Shown: one piece after another, positions 26,420 to 34,490 of the stretch | How positions within the stretch are numbered: the stretch's first letter is position 1 | How the letters are laid out: each line of letters opens with the position of its first letter | Assembly: GCF_042651485.1 (NCBI RefSeq) | Contig: NZ_JBHSDH010000013.1 | Location: forward strand, 1-64,000 | Length of the DNA: 64,000 nucleotides | Reading direction: 5' to 3' | From: Sphingorhabdus_B arenilitoris | GTDB taxonomy: Bacteria; Pseudomonadota; Alphaproteobacteria; Sphingomonadales; Sphingomonadaceae | The notes under the pieces: generated by a model | Database searches by the model: none | What the model was told of the DNA's origin: nothing | Seen by the model: the letters and a program-made list of their open reading frames with translations, nothing else | Program-made: the position numbers and the translations under genes

Positions 26420-27346
26420 TTAACGCGGGCGTTCATTCAATTTTTTTACTAACGCCGCGATAGTAGCAAATTGCGATATTGTCTTGCCCAGTCTTTCGCG
26501 ATCCTGCGCCGGATCAAGCGAAGCGCTTTCAAACATATCATTGGTTTTCATTACCAAAATAATATCGCCTTCCTTGAATAAGGCTGTCATTTTCGATCCG
26601 TCAAACTCCCGCTCAATCGCTAACAACCGTTCGCAATATTCCGGATGGACCAAATAGCGGCTTTCGACCTGATCATTGCCATATACATCGAATGTATCTT
26701 CGAAATCCGGGTGCACCATTTTGATCCGCTCGAGCTTTTCCCCGCCATAATTTTTATTATCGCCGAACAAGGTGAATTTGAAACCATCGCGCCGGACCAG
26801 TGTCGTCCCCAGAAAACTGCGCGCGAATTGCAGGCGTAGCACAATACCGGAAAATACGGTGACCGTCTGTTTATCTTTCCCGCTGCCCTGCTCTTCCGTC
26901 AATCTAGTTTCGTAGAGCAGGAAATCTGTACCACTTATGCTGCCATGCCATTGATCCTGAAAATAGCTATCATCATGGCTTGGCAGCAAACGATAGGTGC
27001 GTGCCGTCTTGAATTCCTGACCGGGGAAAGCATCAACTGAATAATTAATGTCAAGCGCTTTTGCGAGCGATCCGTTCATTTCCTGTTTGAGGATATTCAC
27101 CATCTGCTGCTGGATATGTTGCCCATAGGCAAAAAAGCCGAAGCCGATGATACCGGCTGCAAAATAACCAAAGGTACCCCAGCCCATTACCAGTGCAATT
27201 GTGCCAACAATAGCGGCCGCAGCGACACCCCATATTCTGATCTTGAATAGCTTAGCGGCGGTGCGCGCCCGTGCCGCTTTTTGTCCTTCAAGCCATTCAC
27301 CCAGTCCGCCGTCAAACAAACTGTCTACATCGGGTAATTCAATCAT
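26420..27346 (-). CDS. DUF3137 membrane protein
   Basis: 308 aa from ATG 27346, with GGGGAG nine bases upstream; an ATG at 27355 lies directly against that site. Two hydrophobic helices near residues 37-75 (IWGVAAAAIVGTIALVMGWGTFGYFAAGIIGFGFFAYG) are followed by a soluble domain with paired strands (SISGTDFLLYETRLTEEQG…VFSGIVLRLQFAR) typical of DUF3137. Family function unknown; often encoded next to LemA, as here where lemA is divergent 79 bp away. The shared upstream region suggests coordinated expression. Confidence 0.85.
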   Translation of the reverse strand: MIELPDVDSLFDGGLGEWLEGQKAARARTAAKLFKIRIWGVAAAAIVGTIALVMGWGTFGYFAAGIIGFGFFAYGQHIQQQMVNILKQEMNGSLAKALDINYSVDAFPGQEFKTARTYRLLPSHDDSYFQDQWHGSISGTDFLLYETRLTEEQGSGKDKQTVTVFSGIVLRLQFARSFLGTTLVRRDGFKFTLFGDNKNYGGEKLERIKMVHPDFEDTFDVYGNDQVESRYLVHPEYCERLLAIEREFDGSKMTALFKEGDIILVMKTNDMFESASLDPAQDRERLGKTISQFATIAALVKKLNERPR

Positions 27347-27424
27347 ATTTTGCATCTCCCCCTGCAGATGATATACCACTTTACCTGTCTATCTGGTGGA
27401 TTAAAACGGGGGAGTAAAGCGAAC

Positions 27425-27979
27425 ATGTGGATCATTATTACGGTTCTTATTTTGGCAGCAATCATGCTGATTTTCATTTATAACCGTTTGGTGGGCCTTC
27501 GTCAGAATTGCAAACAAGGCTGGGCGGATATTGACGCTCAATTGCGCCAGCGCCACGATTTAATCCCCAATTTGGTCGAAACAGTCAAAGGATATGCCGC
27601 CCATGAAAGCAAAACCCTGGACGCGGTGGTCGCTGCCCGTAACAGCGCCATTTCCGCCCGCGGCCCCGATCGTATGGCACAGGCCGAGGCAGGGCTTTCC
27701 GGCGCGCTAAAAGGCTTGTTTGCGCTTGCGGAAAACTATCCGGACTTAAAAGCCAACACGAACTTCCTGTCGCTGCAAGGGGAAATGGCCGATGTTGAAG
27801 ATAAGCTTGCTGCATCGCGGCGGGCCTTTAACGCGGCGGCAGCGGATTATAATGCAGCGCGGGAAAGCTTTCCCGCCGTGCTGTTCGCCAGCGGTTTTGG
27901 CTTTACGGCGCAGGAATTCTGGGAATTAAATGCCGATGATCGCCCTCTGCTGGAATCCGCACCAAAGGTTGAATTTTAG
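27425..27979 (+). CDS. lemA: LemA family protein
   Basis: 184 aa from ATG 27425, after GGGGGAG. N-terminal membrane helix (MWIIITVLILAAIMLIFIYNRLVGL), then the LemA helical bundle: NCKQGWADIDAQLRQRHDLIPNLVETVKGYAAHE, ARNSAI, ALAENYPDLKANTNFLSLQGEMADVEDKLAASRRAFN, FPAVLFASGFGF. Function is unsettled; the family is associated with envelope stress proteases. It stands divergent to DUF3137 and convergent to an M48 protease, forming a LemA/DUF3137/M48 trio. Confidence 0.95.
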   Translation: MWIIITVLILAAIMLIFIYNRLVGLRQNCKQGWADIDAQLRQRHDLIPNLVETVKGYAAHESKTLDAVVAARNSAISARGPDRMAQAEAGLSGALKGLFALAENYPDLKANTNFLSLQGEMADVEDKLAASRRAFNAAAADYNAARESFPAVLFASGFGFTAQEFWELNADDRPLLESAPKVEF

Positions 27980-27997
27980 TCAAAGAAATAACGGCAA

Positions 27998-28040
27998 CAA
28001 AAAAGCCCGCCGGGTTGTCCGAGCGGGCTTTTTGGTTTTT
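27998..28040. terminator. Bidirectional terminator between lemA and M48 gene
   Basis: Stem AAGCCCGC…GCGGGCTT with a 12-15 base loop, flanked by an A-run on the left and a T-run (TTTTTGGTTTTT) on the right, so it can stop transcription from both convergent genes. Confidence 0.85.
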
Positions 28041-28061
28041 ATGGCAGCGCCGCTGGAGCTA

Positions 28062-28850
28062 TTACACCAGCTTGCGCATCCTTTTGGAGCGTGCCTCTGG
28101 GCTTGGGTGAGTTTGCAGCCACGGCAGGCCGCCGCCGCTTCCCAATTCGGCCAATTTGTCCAGAGCCGTCACACAAGCCTGCGCATCATATCCTTTGCCC
28201 TTCATAAAGCTCATCGCATAGTCGTCGGCTTCATTTTCGTTTTTCTGGCTATGCTGCGCGACCATAACCTGCTGGATCAACCCGCCTAGCTCACCCTCAG
28301 CAATTCTACCCGCGGTGCCGCCTGCGGCCGATGCTCCTTTGCGCAGTGCGCTGGCCCGAAGCGCTGCCTGCATCCGTTTGCGGCTATGCCCTGCCTGCAC
28401 ATGACCGATTTCGTGGCCAATCACATAGCGAATTTCATTATCGGTGAATTTGTCCATCAATCCGGCAAAAACGCGGATCGTCCCGTCGGCCATCGCAAAG
28501 GCATTCACGTCGGAAACCAGATAGGCTTTAATGTCCAAATCCAACCCGTCATGCTTTTCCAAACCTTTTGAAAGAGCAGCAATACGCTTGCCATAGGGAT
28601 CTTTGGGGCCAGCAACGGGATTCAGCCGGTCATATTCCGCCGCCATTTGGGAAAAATTGCTTTTCAACTGCTCATCGCTCAGCGTTTCGGCCTCAGCCAA
28701 ATCTTTTGCTGCGCCTAAGGCTTTGCCTAACTTAAATTGCGCCATAGCTGGCGTTGCAAAGCTGATACCACCAGCCAAAGCGCTGATCGTCATGATTTGC
28801 CGGCGGGTTAGCTGAATCCCCTCATTCTCGCTTTTCATTTTGTCTGTCAT
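28062..28850 (-). CDS. M48-family metalloprotease with Tat-like signal
   Basis: 262 aa, ATG 28850 with GGAGG eight bases upstream. The N-terminus has TRRQIMTISALAGGISFATPAMAQ, a twin-arginine type signal followed by a signal-peptidase site, so it is probably exported folded. Zinc motif HEIGH (in YVIGHEIGHVQAGHSRKRMQ) and downstream Glu in NENEADDYAMSFM. The C-terminus ends QTHPSPEARSKRMRKLV, the usual end of this group. It is 43 bp downstream of mrcA on the same strand and next to lemA/DUF3137, consistent with envelope quality control. Confidence 0.88.
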   Translation of the reverse strand: MTDKMKSENEGIQLTRRQIMTISALAGGISFATPAMAQFKLGKALGAAKDLAEAETLSDEQLKSNFSQMAAEYDRLNPVAGPKDPYGKRIAALSKGLEKHDGLDLDIKAYLVSDVNAFAMADGTIRVFAGLMDKFTDNEIRYVIGHEIGHVQAGHSRKRMQAALRASALRKGASAAGGTAGRIAEGELGGLIQQVMVAQHSQKNENEADDYAMSFMKGKGYDAQACVTALDKLAELGSGGGLPWLQTHPSPEARSKRMRKLV

Positions 28851-28893
28851 AGTTGGTCCTCCATGGGTCTAATGAGATCGACAAGATCGGGCG

Positions 28894-31437
28894 TTAATAA
28901 ATACCGCCTTGCTCTTGAATAAAGTCTTGGTCGCGTTTCGTGCCCGATGCTCCTTGAACCGGGGCCGGTGCAGCGGCGCTTGTGCCGTTATCCTGATTAC
29001 CGCTGGCTTTCCGGGTGTCAGATTTCGGACGTTTCCGGTCGGTCCGTGCTGCAATCTCTTCTTTGCGGATCGACCTTTTGGGTTCGGTTTCCGCTTTGAA
29101 TGCCTCCCATATCACGCCGCTTTTCGGATCATTGCCGGGCCATGCGCCAAATACGCGCTTGCCAGTTGTCCGATCGATTCGAACGAGCCGGGCACCTGCG
29201 GGGGCGATGAAAGGCGTTTTGGGCATATCGGCCATCGCCTCACGCGCAAATTGTTTAAAGATAGGCGCGGCCAGTGCACCGCCCTGCGCATAGCCGCCCA
29301 TATTGCGCGGCTGATCAAATCCGAGATAGACGCCCGACACCAGATTGGGCGAACCACCAACGAACCATACATTGGTCGGGCCAGAAGTAGTCCCGGTCTT
29401 ACCAAATAAAGGACGGTCCAAGTCGCGCAATATCGTTGCTGTCCCGCGCTGTATCACACCCTCCAGCATGTGGACGACCTGATAGGCTGTAACCGGATCC
29501 ATCAACTGTTTACCGGCGGCGGTAAAGCGCGGCATAGCGCGGCCGTCCCAATCCTTCGCATTGCACCCTTGGCATGGTTTCCATTTGGACGGCCAGATCA
29601 CCTTACCGCGGCGATCCTGAGCATAATCGATGAATGTGGGTTTCAGCTCCCGGCCATGATTGACCAGCATCGAATAGGCATTGGTCATTTTAAGCACCGT
29701 TGTATCGCCCGCCCCCAATGCAAACGAGAGGTAGGGCGGATATTCGCCAATCCCCATGGTTTTGAAGGTTTCGGACACATTGGCCATACCGGAATCACTC
29801 GCGGCACGAATGGTCATCAAATTACGTGACTGTTCCAGCCCCCAACGCATGGTTTTGGGCCCCGCGCCCCGCGACCCGCCAAAGTTGCGGAAACATTTGC
29901 GGCCCAGCGATGCCGATTGCCAAACGCAATAAGGTCCATCGACAATGATGGTGGCCGGCGTCATGCCATTGTCGAGCGCCGTGGCATATACGAATGGTTT
30001 GATCGTCGATCCGGGCTGACGCTGTGCCTGTGTTGCGCGGTTAAAACTTGAGATGCGCGAGTCAAATCCACCTTGGACGGCCAGTACGCGGCCGTTCAGC
30101 GGGTTTTGGACAACCATACCGCCGCCAACCTCTGGAATGATCCGCAAAGCAAAATTCTTGCCCCCGCTCGGCGCGACCGCGATGATGTCGCCTAGCTTTA
30201 ATGCAGCGGGACGGCCTACCAATAATCCTGTTGATCCATCGGCAAAACCAATATCGGCGTTGCTCCCCTTCATGCCAATTGCCACGGCGGCGCGCCAGTT
30301 GGAATAATCAATACCGATATTCGATCCGGCCAGCCGCGACTGCCATTTTCCATCATCCATTGGAATGGTTGCAATTGGGCCTTTCCAACCTTGGCCGCCA
30401 TGGTAACGCAGCATACCGTCGCGCAATGCTTTTGTGGTCAGCTCCTGATAAAAAGGATTCATGGATGTGCGCACCCACAGACCGCCTGCATAGACACTAT
30501 AGGGGTTACGGCCTTCATCGGCGGTTTCGCCAAATCGTTCGATTAATTGCCGCCGGACTTCCTCCACAAAATAGCCGCCGATGCGCCCATATTCCTTTGA
30601 CCTGCTATTGACGAGGCCAAGTGGCATGGCCTTTGCCTTTGCCAACTGCGCTTCGGTGATCCAATCATTATTATACATTTCGCCCAGGACCCAGTTCCGG
30701 CGCTTCAGCGCGGATTCGGCATTTTTCAATCGACCATAGGTTTCAGGAGCTTTGGGCAAAATCGCCAAAAAGGCCATTTCATGCAATTGCAGTTGATCGA
30801 CACTTTTGTTGAAATAGGCCTGAGCCGCTGCCTCAACGCCGAAAGATCGCCTGCCGAGCGCAATTTCATTCAGATATAGCGACAAAATCTGCTGTTTGTT
30901 CAAGGTCGATTCAATACGCCGGGCGAGAAAAACCTCTTTCAATTTCCGAGTATAGCTAAGCTCATTGGTCAAAAGCAGGTTTTTTGCCACCTGCTGCGTG
31001 ATTGTCGATGCCCCAACCGGGCGGCCATCTCGGGTCAAATTGCCTAAAGCCGCGCTAACGATACCGGGATAGTCGATGCCGCCATGCTGGAAAAATGTCT
31101 TATCCTCCGCCGCAAGATAGGCGCGGACCAACAGCGGCGGGAAATCGGCGTAATCCAACTGCACCCGGTTTTCGCGGGCATAGCTATGATATGGCATGCC
31201 ATTTATGTCACGCACCACGGTCGGCAGCGGCGATTGATATTCGAGCAGCTGATCAGTGTCCGGCAAGTTGCGAATGATAAAAATCCACAGGAGCAGCAAG
31301 AAAAAAAGCCCCGCCGCCGAGATGTAGGATAACCAGCGGAACCAGGGATGCTGCCACATTTTCTGCAGCTTTTCCCATAGCCCGCCAACTTCGCGCGTCA
31401 GTTTATAACTGATATTATTAGATTCTGTTTCGTCCAT
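28894..31437 (-). CDS. mrcA: Penicillin-binding protein 1A (transglycosylase/transpeptidase)
   Basis: 847 aa. Bifunctional class A PBP that polymerises and cross-links peptidoglycan. Cytosolic tail and one membrane helix (residues 37-57), GT51 domain with EDKTFFQHGGID and GASTITQQVAKNLLL, linker/OB-like region, transpeptidase domain with STIK (RQPGSTIKPF), SRN (EQSRNLM) and KTG (FGKTGTTSGPTNVWFVG). The C-terminal 70 residues are basic and disordered. Located between amiC and an M48 protease on the same strand, with 71-bp and 43-bp spacings. Confidence 0.96.
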   Translation of the reverse strand: MDETESNNISYKLTREVGGLWEKLQKMWQHPWFRWLSYISAAGLFFLLLLWIFIIRNLPDTDQLLEYQSPLPTVVRDINGMPYHSYARENRVQLDYADFPPLLVRAYLAAEDKTFFQHGGIDYPGIVSAALGNLTRDGRPVGASTITQQVAKNLLLTNELSYTRKLKEVFLARRIESTLNKQQILSLYLNEIALGRRSFGVEAAAQAYFNKSVDQLQLHEMAFLAILPKAPETYGRLKNAESALKRRNWVLGEMYNNDWITEAQLAKAKAMPLGLVNSRSKEYGRIGGYFVEEVRRQLIERFGETADEGRNPYSVYAGGLWVRTSMNPFYQELTTKALRDGMLRYHGGQGWKGPIATIPMDDGKWQSRLAGSNIGIDYSNWRAAVAIGMKGSNADIGFADGSTGLLVGRPAALKLGDIIAVAPSGGKNFALRIIPEVGGGMVVQNPLNGRVLAVQGGFDSRISSFNRATQAQRQPGSTIKPFVYATALDNGMTPATIIVDGPYCVWQSASLGRKCFRNFGGSRGAGPKTMRWGLEQSRNLMTIRAASDSGMANVSETFKTMGIGEYPPYLSFALGAGDTTVLKMTNAYSMLVNHGRELKPTFIDYAQDRRGKVIWPSKWKPCQGCNAKDWDGRAMPRFTAAGKQLMDPVTAYQVVHMLEGVIQRGTATILRDLDRPLFGKTGTTSGPTNVWFVGGSPNLVSGVYLGFDQPRNMGGYAQGGALAAPIFKQFAREAMADMPKTPFIAPAGARLVRIDRTTGKRVFGAWPGNDPKSGVIWEAFKAETEPKRSIRKEEIAARTDRKRPKSDTRKASGNQDNGTSAAAPAPVQGASGTKRDQDFIQEQGGIY

Positions 31438-31508
31438 TACCCGCCATATCTAACGGATTTGCGGAACAGGTCCAGTTTCTATTCGGGCATTTTGCCGCTT
31501 TTTATCAT

Positions 31509-32771
31509 TTATCGGCGGGCAAGACGGCGGGCAAAATGGACTTGTACCGCGCTGGCAACGCTGCGGCCAATTTTTTGCTGACCAGCCGCGGATGCCAAAA
31601 ACGCACCGTCGCTTTCATTACTAATATAGCCGGTTTCAAAGAGGATCGACGGTGTATCGGGCGCCTTTAACACGACAAAGGATGCGAATTTGTGGCTGTT
31701 GGAGCGCAGCGTTATATTCGGCTTTGCCTCGCGCAATAGCAGCTTTGCAAAGTCAGCCGATACATTCATTGTCTCACGTTGGGTCAAATCGATCAGGATC
31801 GAGGAGACATTGCTATCCGCGCCGCCCAAATTGACGCCGTTGATAATATTCGCCTTATTTTCCCGCGCCGCCAGTTTCTGCGCCTCTCGGTCCGATGCGG
31901 TTTCAGATAAGGTGTAGACGGTGGCTCCATTTGCTTCTGGGTTTTCTGCGGCGTCGGCATGGATAGATATAAACAGGTTGGCGCCCATTTTCCGCGCAAT
32001 GCCGAACCGATCCTGCAAAATGATGAAGCGGTCATTATCACGCGTTAAAGCAACCCGGACGCGGCCAGATTTGACCAGTTCCTCGCGGATCGATTTGGCG
32101 ATGGCGAGCGTAATATCTTTTTCCCGCTTTCCATTATGCGGGCTGATCGCGCCGGGATCATGTCCGCCATGGCCGGCATCGATTACCACCAGAGGAAGGC
32201 TGTCATCCGCAGGGCCATGAATTTTGGGGAGGTTTTTAGAATCCCGGCCGCTGCCAATGGGGGCAGTCACCTCATATTGTTTCTTGGGCGGGGATGCCCG
32301 AAAATTCAGGGGTGGGATTATATCTGTTCGCCCCCGGCCCAATGTGCTGACAAACTCGCCAAAGGCTGCTTGGCGTAAATTCAGATGCAAGCTGCGTCCA
32401 TCGTCGGAAAATTGCCCGCCGGTGATTAAAGCCGGGCGGCCAAGATCAAAAACGATCCGCGCGGTATCTGAATCAAATTGTCCTTGCCGCACGGCGGCGA
32501 CAGGTCCGCCAGCATTGGCCGAACCACCGGTTGTCGCGCCTACTATATCGACCGCAATCCGGTCAGGTCCCGACAAAGTGAAAATCGAGGCTTTGTTGAC
32601 GACATCGTCAAAATAAATTGTCACCGCATTGTCGGTGGCCGCAATTTGCCGCACGGTCCCGGCGAGGCTGGGAGTTATGGTGAACAGACCGGAAGCTATC
32701 AATGCGGTTAGAAGCATGGATGCTTTATGTATATTCAGATGCGGATTGGTCCAGCAATTTTTTAAAGCCAC
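31509..32771 (-). CDS. amiC: N-acetylmuramoyl-L-alanine amidase (AmiC-like)
   Basis: 420 aa from GTG 32771 with AGAGGA upstream; an ATG at 32717 is an alternative that still leaves a signal peptide (MLLTALIASGLFTITPSLA). An AMIN domain (about residues 40-145, septal targeting) precedes an Amidase_3 domain with zinc ligands His in DAGHGGHDPGA, Glu in REKDITLAIA, His in ISIHADA, and catalytic Glu in LFETGYISN. It cleaves the stem peptide from glycan strands at division. Upstream of mrcA in the same direction, as is common in sphingomonads. Amidases of this type need an activator; an NlpD-like protein is encoded at 51.4 kb. Confidence 0.95.
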   Translation of the reverse strand: MALKNCWTNPHLNIHKASMLLTALIASGLFTITPSLAGTVRQIAATDNAVTIYFDDVVNKASIFTLSGPDRIAVDIVGATTGGSANAGGPVAAVRQGQFDSDTARIVFDLGRPALITGGQFSDDGRSLHLNLRQAAFGEFVSTLGRGRTDIIPPLNFRASPPKKQYEVTAPIGSGRDSKNLPKIHGPADDSLPLVVIDAGHGGHDPGAISPHNGKREKDITLAIAKSIREELVKSGRVRVALTRDNDRFIILQDRFGIARKMGANLFISIHADAAENPEANGATVYTLSETASDREAQKLAARENKANIINGVNLGGADSNVSSILIDLTQRETMNVSADFAKLLLREAKPNITLRSNSHKFASFVVLKAPDTPSILFETGYISNESDGAFLASAAGQQKIGRSVASAVQVHFARRLARR

Positions 32772-33249
32772 GGTTCAACGTCCTCTTCATGATGAAGAGC
32801 AAATTAATCATGAAGCGGTAAAAGCCAGTGTCCAGATAGGGTTAACGGCAAATTAGGTATGAATAACTGCAAACCCGCAAAGAAAGCCCATATGTCAAAT
32901 TTACAAAAAAATGATCCGGGCCAAGAGGGACTTGACCCGGATCAGCTTGCCAAATGCCATAAACGGTGTTTCGGGGGACCTAGGCTATTTGGCAGGAGGG
33001 ATGATTCAATAGCTACAGGTGAATTTTGAAAAAAACTATACGGGTATAATTCTGTAAAAAATTCAGGTTGGAAAGTTGCGATTTAGGGACAGCATGTGAC
33101 GGCTTGAATTGAGGTTCAGGACCTATTTTGCAAATATCTGCGAACAGTGTGACGCCCTATAGTGTTTTCAAACCGCCATCCGTAATTTCCTTGCCTTATC
33201 TGCGTTACATCCATAAATTTAATCGAGCGATTAAAAACGGAGGAATGAC
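32772..33249. other. Divergent intergenic region with hairpin
   Basis: 478 bases between amiC (minus) and the CoA transferase (plus), with no convincing gene. A stem GATCCGGG/CCCGGATC spans 32913-32943 with a 15-base loop and no T-tract, so it is not a standard terminator. An operator-like palindrome lies at 33218-33235 just before the CoA transferase. The middle part is AT-rich and may hold both promoters. Confidence 0.5.
33218..33235. promoter_or_regulatory. Operator-like palindrome (8-2-8) before CoA transferase
   Basis: The sequence TTTAATCGAGCGATTAAA has perfect eight-base arms TTTAATCG/CGATTAAA around a two-base centre. It lies 15 bases before the start codon of the CoA transferase and next to its ribosome site. 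The reverse complement of 58118-58133 reproduces 16 bases of it exactly, before the EthA-type monooxygenase. Short compact palindromes of this kind are typical of TetR-family operators. No TetR gene is in the window. Confidence 0.65.
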
Positions 33250-34389
33250 ATGGCGAATGAAGGGCCGCTTTCGGGCTATCGGATTGTGGAATTATCGGGC
33301 ATCGGCCCTGGCCCCTATGCGGGGCAGCTGCTCGCTGATCTGGGCGCAGAGGTCATAGTGGTTGAGCGGCCCGGCCCTGCAATGCGCGGCATTGACGCGC
33401 GGGGTAAAAAATCGATCGTGATGGATTTGAAAAAGCCGGAAGCCATTGCTGCTTTGTTGAAAATCATTGCCGGTGCGGACGCGATGATCGAAGGGCTGCG
33501 GCCCGGAGTGACCGAGCGGCTTGGCATTGGCCCTGACGCCTGCCACGCGGTTAATCCAAAGCTCGTTTATGGCCGGATGACCGGTTGGGGGCAATCGGGG
33601 CCGTGGAGCCATATGGCGGGGCATGACATCAATTATATCAGCATGACCGGCGCACTGAACGCGATGGGGCGCGCAGGCGAACCGCCCATGCCGCCGTTGA
33701 ATCTTGTCGGCGATTTTGGTGGCGGGTCGATGTTTCTAGTCACCGGAATAATCGCGGCACTGCTGCGCGCAGAAAAAACCGGGCAGGGCGATGTCGTTGA
33801 TGCCGCGATTGTCGACGGTGTCAATTCGTTGATGAGCTTTGTCTATGGTATGAAAGGCGCTGGCGCTTGGCAGGTCGCGCGGGAAGCCAATTTGCTCGAC
33901 GGGGCAGCGCCCTATTATCGCTGCTACGCCTGCGCCGATGGGAAATTTGTCGCGGTGGGTTGTATCGAACCCCAATTTTTTGCGGCGATGATGGAACGGC
34001 TGGACGTCGATCTGGCGGAATATGGCGGACAGAATGACCGCAGCAAGTGGCCTGCACAGCATCAGATGCTGGAAACGGTTTTTGCGAGCAAAGATCGTGA
34101 TGAGTGGGACGCGATATTTGCGGGCACCGACGCCTGTGTCACGCCGGTACTGGATTATGAAGAGGCAGTGGTGCATCCCGCCAATGCAGGTCGCCAAACG
34201 CATATCCAGCAGCCCGGTTGGACCCATCCGCAGACAGCGCCGCGCTTGGCGAGCCAACCCTTGGCCACCGCATTTACAAAGCCGGAAAAAGGGGCGGATT
34301 ATGCCGCTATATTAGCGACTGCTGGGGTCGAGCCTGACCATGTGGCCGCATTAGTGGATGGCGGCGCGGTGATTGCAGCCAAAGGTTGA
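33250..34389 (+). CDS. Family III CoA transferase, alpha-methylacyl-CoA racemase type
   Basis: 379 aa, ATG 33250 after GGAGGAATGAC. CaiB/BaiF superfamily. The residues expected for alpha-methylacyl-CoA racemase are present: His in GHDINYISMTG, Asp in NLVGDFGGGSM, and Glu in VGCIEPQFF. It should interconvert (R)- and (S)-2-methylacyl-CoA, a step in breakdown of branched-chain or isoprenoid/sterol side-chain acids. It is a single gene with an operator-like palindrome immediately upstream and is convergent with the TonB receptor. Substrate range cannot be fixed by eye. Confidence 0.9.
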   Translation: MANEGPLSGYRIVELSGIGPGPYAGQLLADLGAEVIVVERPGPAMRGIDARGKKSIVMDLKKPEAIAALLKIIAGADAMIEGLRPGVTERLGIGPDACHAVNPKLVYGRMTGWGQSGPWSHMAGHDINYISMTGALNAMGRAGEPPMPPLNLVGDFGGGSMFLVTGIIAALLRAEKTGQGDVVDAAIVDGVNSLMSFVYGMKGAGAWQVAREANLLDGAAPYYRCYACADGKFVAVGCIEPQFFAAMMERLDVDLAEYGGQNDRSKWPAQHQMLETVFASKDRDEWDAIFAGTDACVTPVLDYEEAVVHPANAGRQTHIQQPGWTHPQTAPRLASQPLATAFTKPEKGADYAAILATAGVEPDHVAALVDGGAVIAAKG

Positions 34390-34433
34390 GCATTACATAC
34401 TCGCGTTACCTGTCGGTAGATTTAACCGGAACG

Positions 34434-34467
34434 AAAAAAAAGGGCCGACTTCAAACGAAGCCGGCCC
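34434..34467 (-). terminator. Rho-independent terminator of TonB receptor gene
   Basis: On the minus strand, stem GGGCCGGCTTC/GAAGTCGGCCC with loop GTTT and a run of eight T. Strong terminator 24 bases after the receptor stop; it may also stop the convergent CoA transferase transcript. Confidence 0.93.
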
Positions 34468-34490
34468 ATCTCCTCCCGTGAGATAGTTAT

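Noticed and set aside
27371..27381. ATATACCACTT near the lemA/DUF3137 gap, identical to an arm of NsrR operator 2
   Set aside because: The second arm is absent at the required spacing (the opposite side reads CCCCTGCAGAT), so it is only a half site and likely chance.
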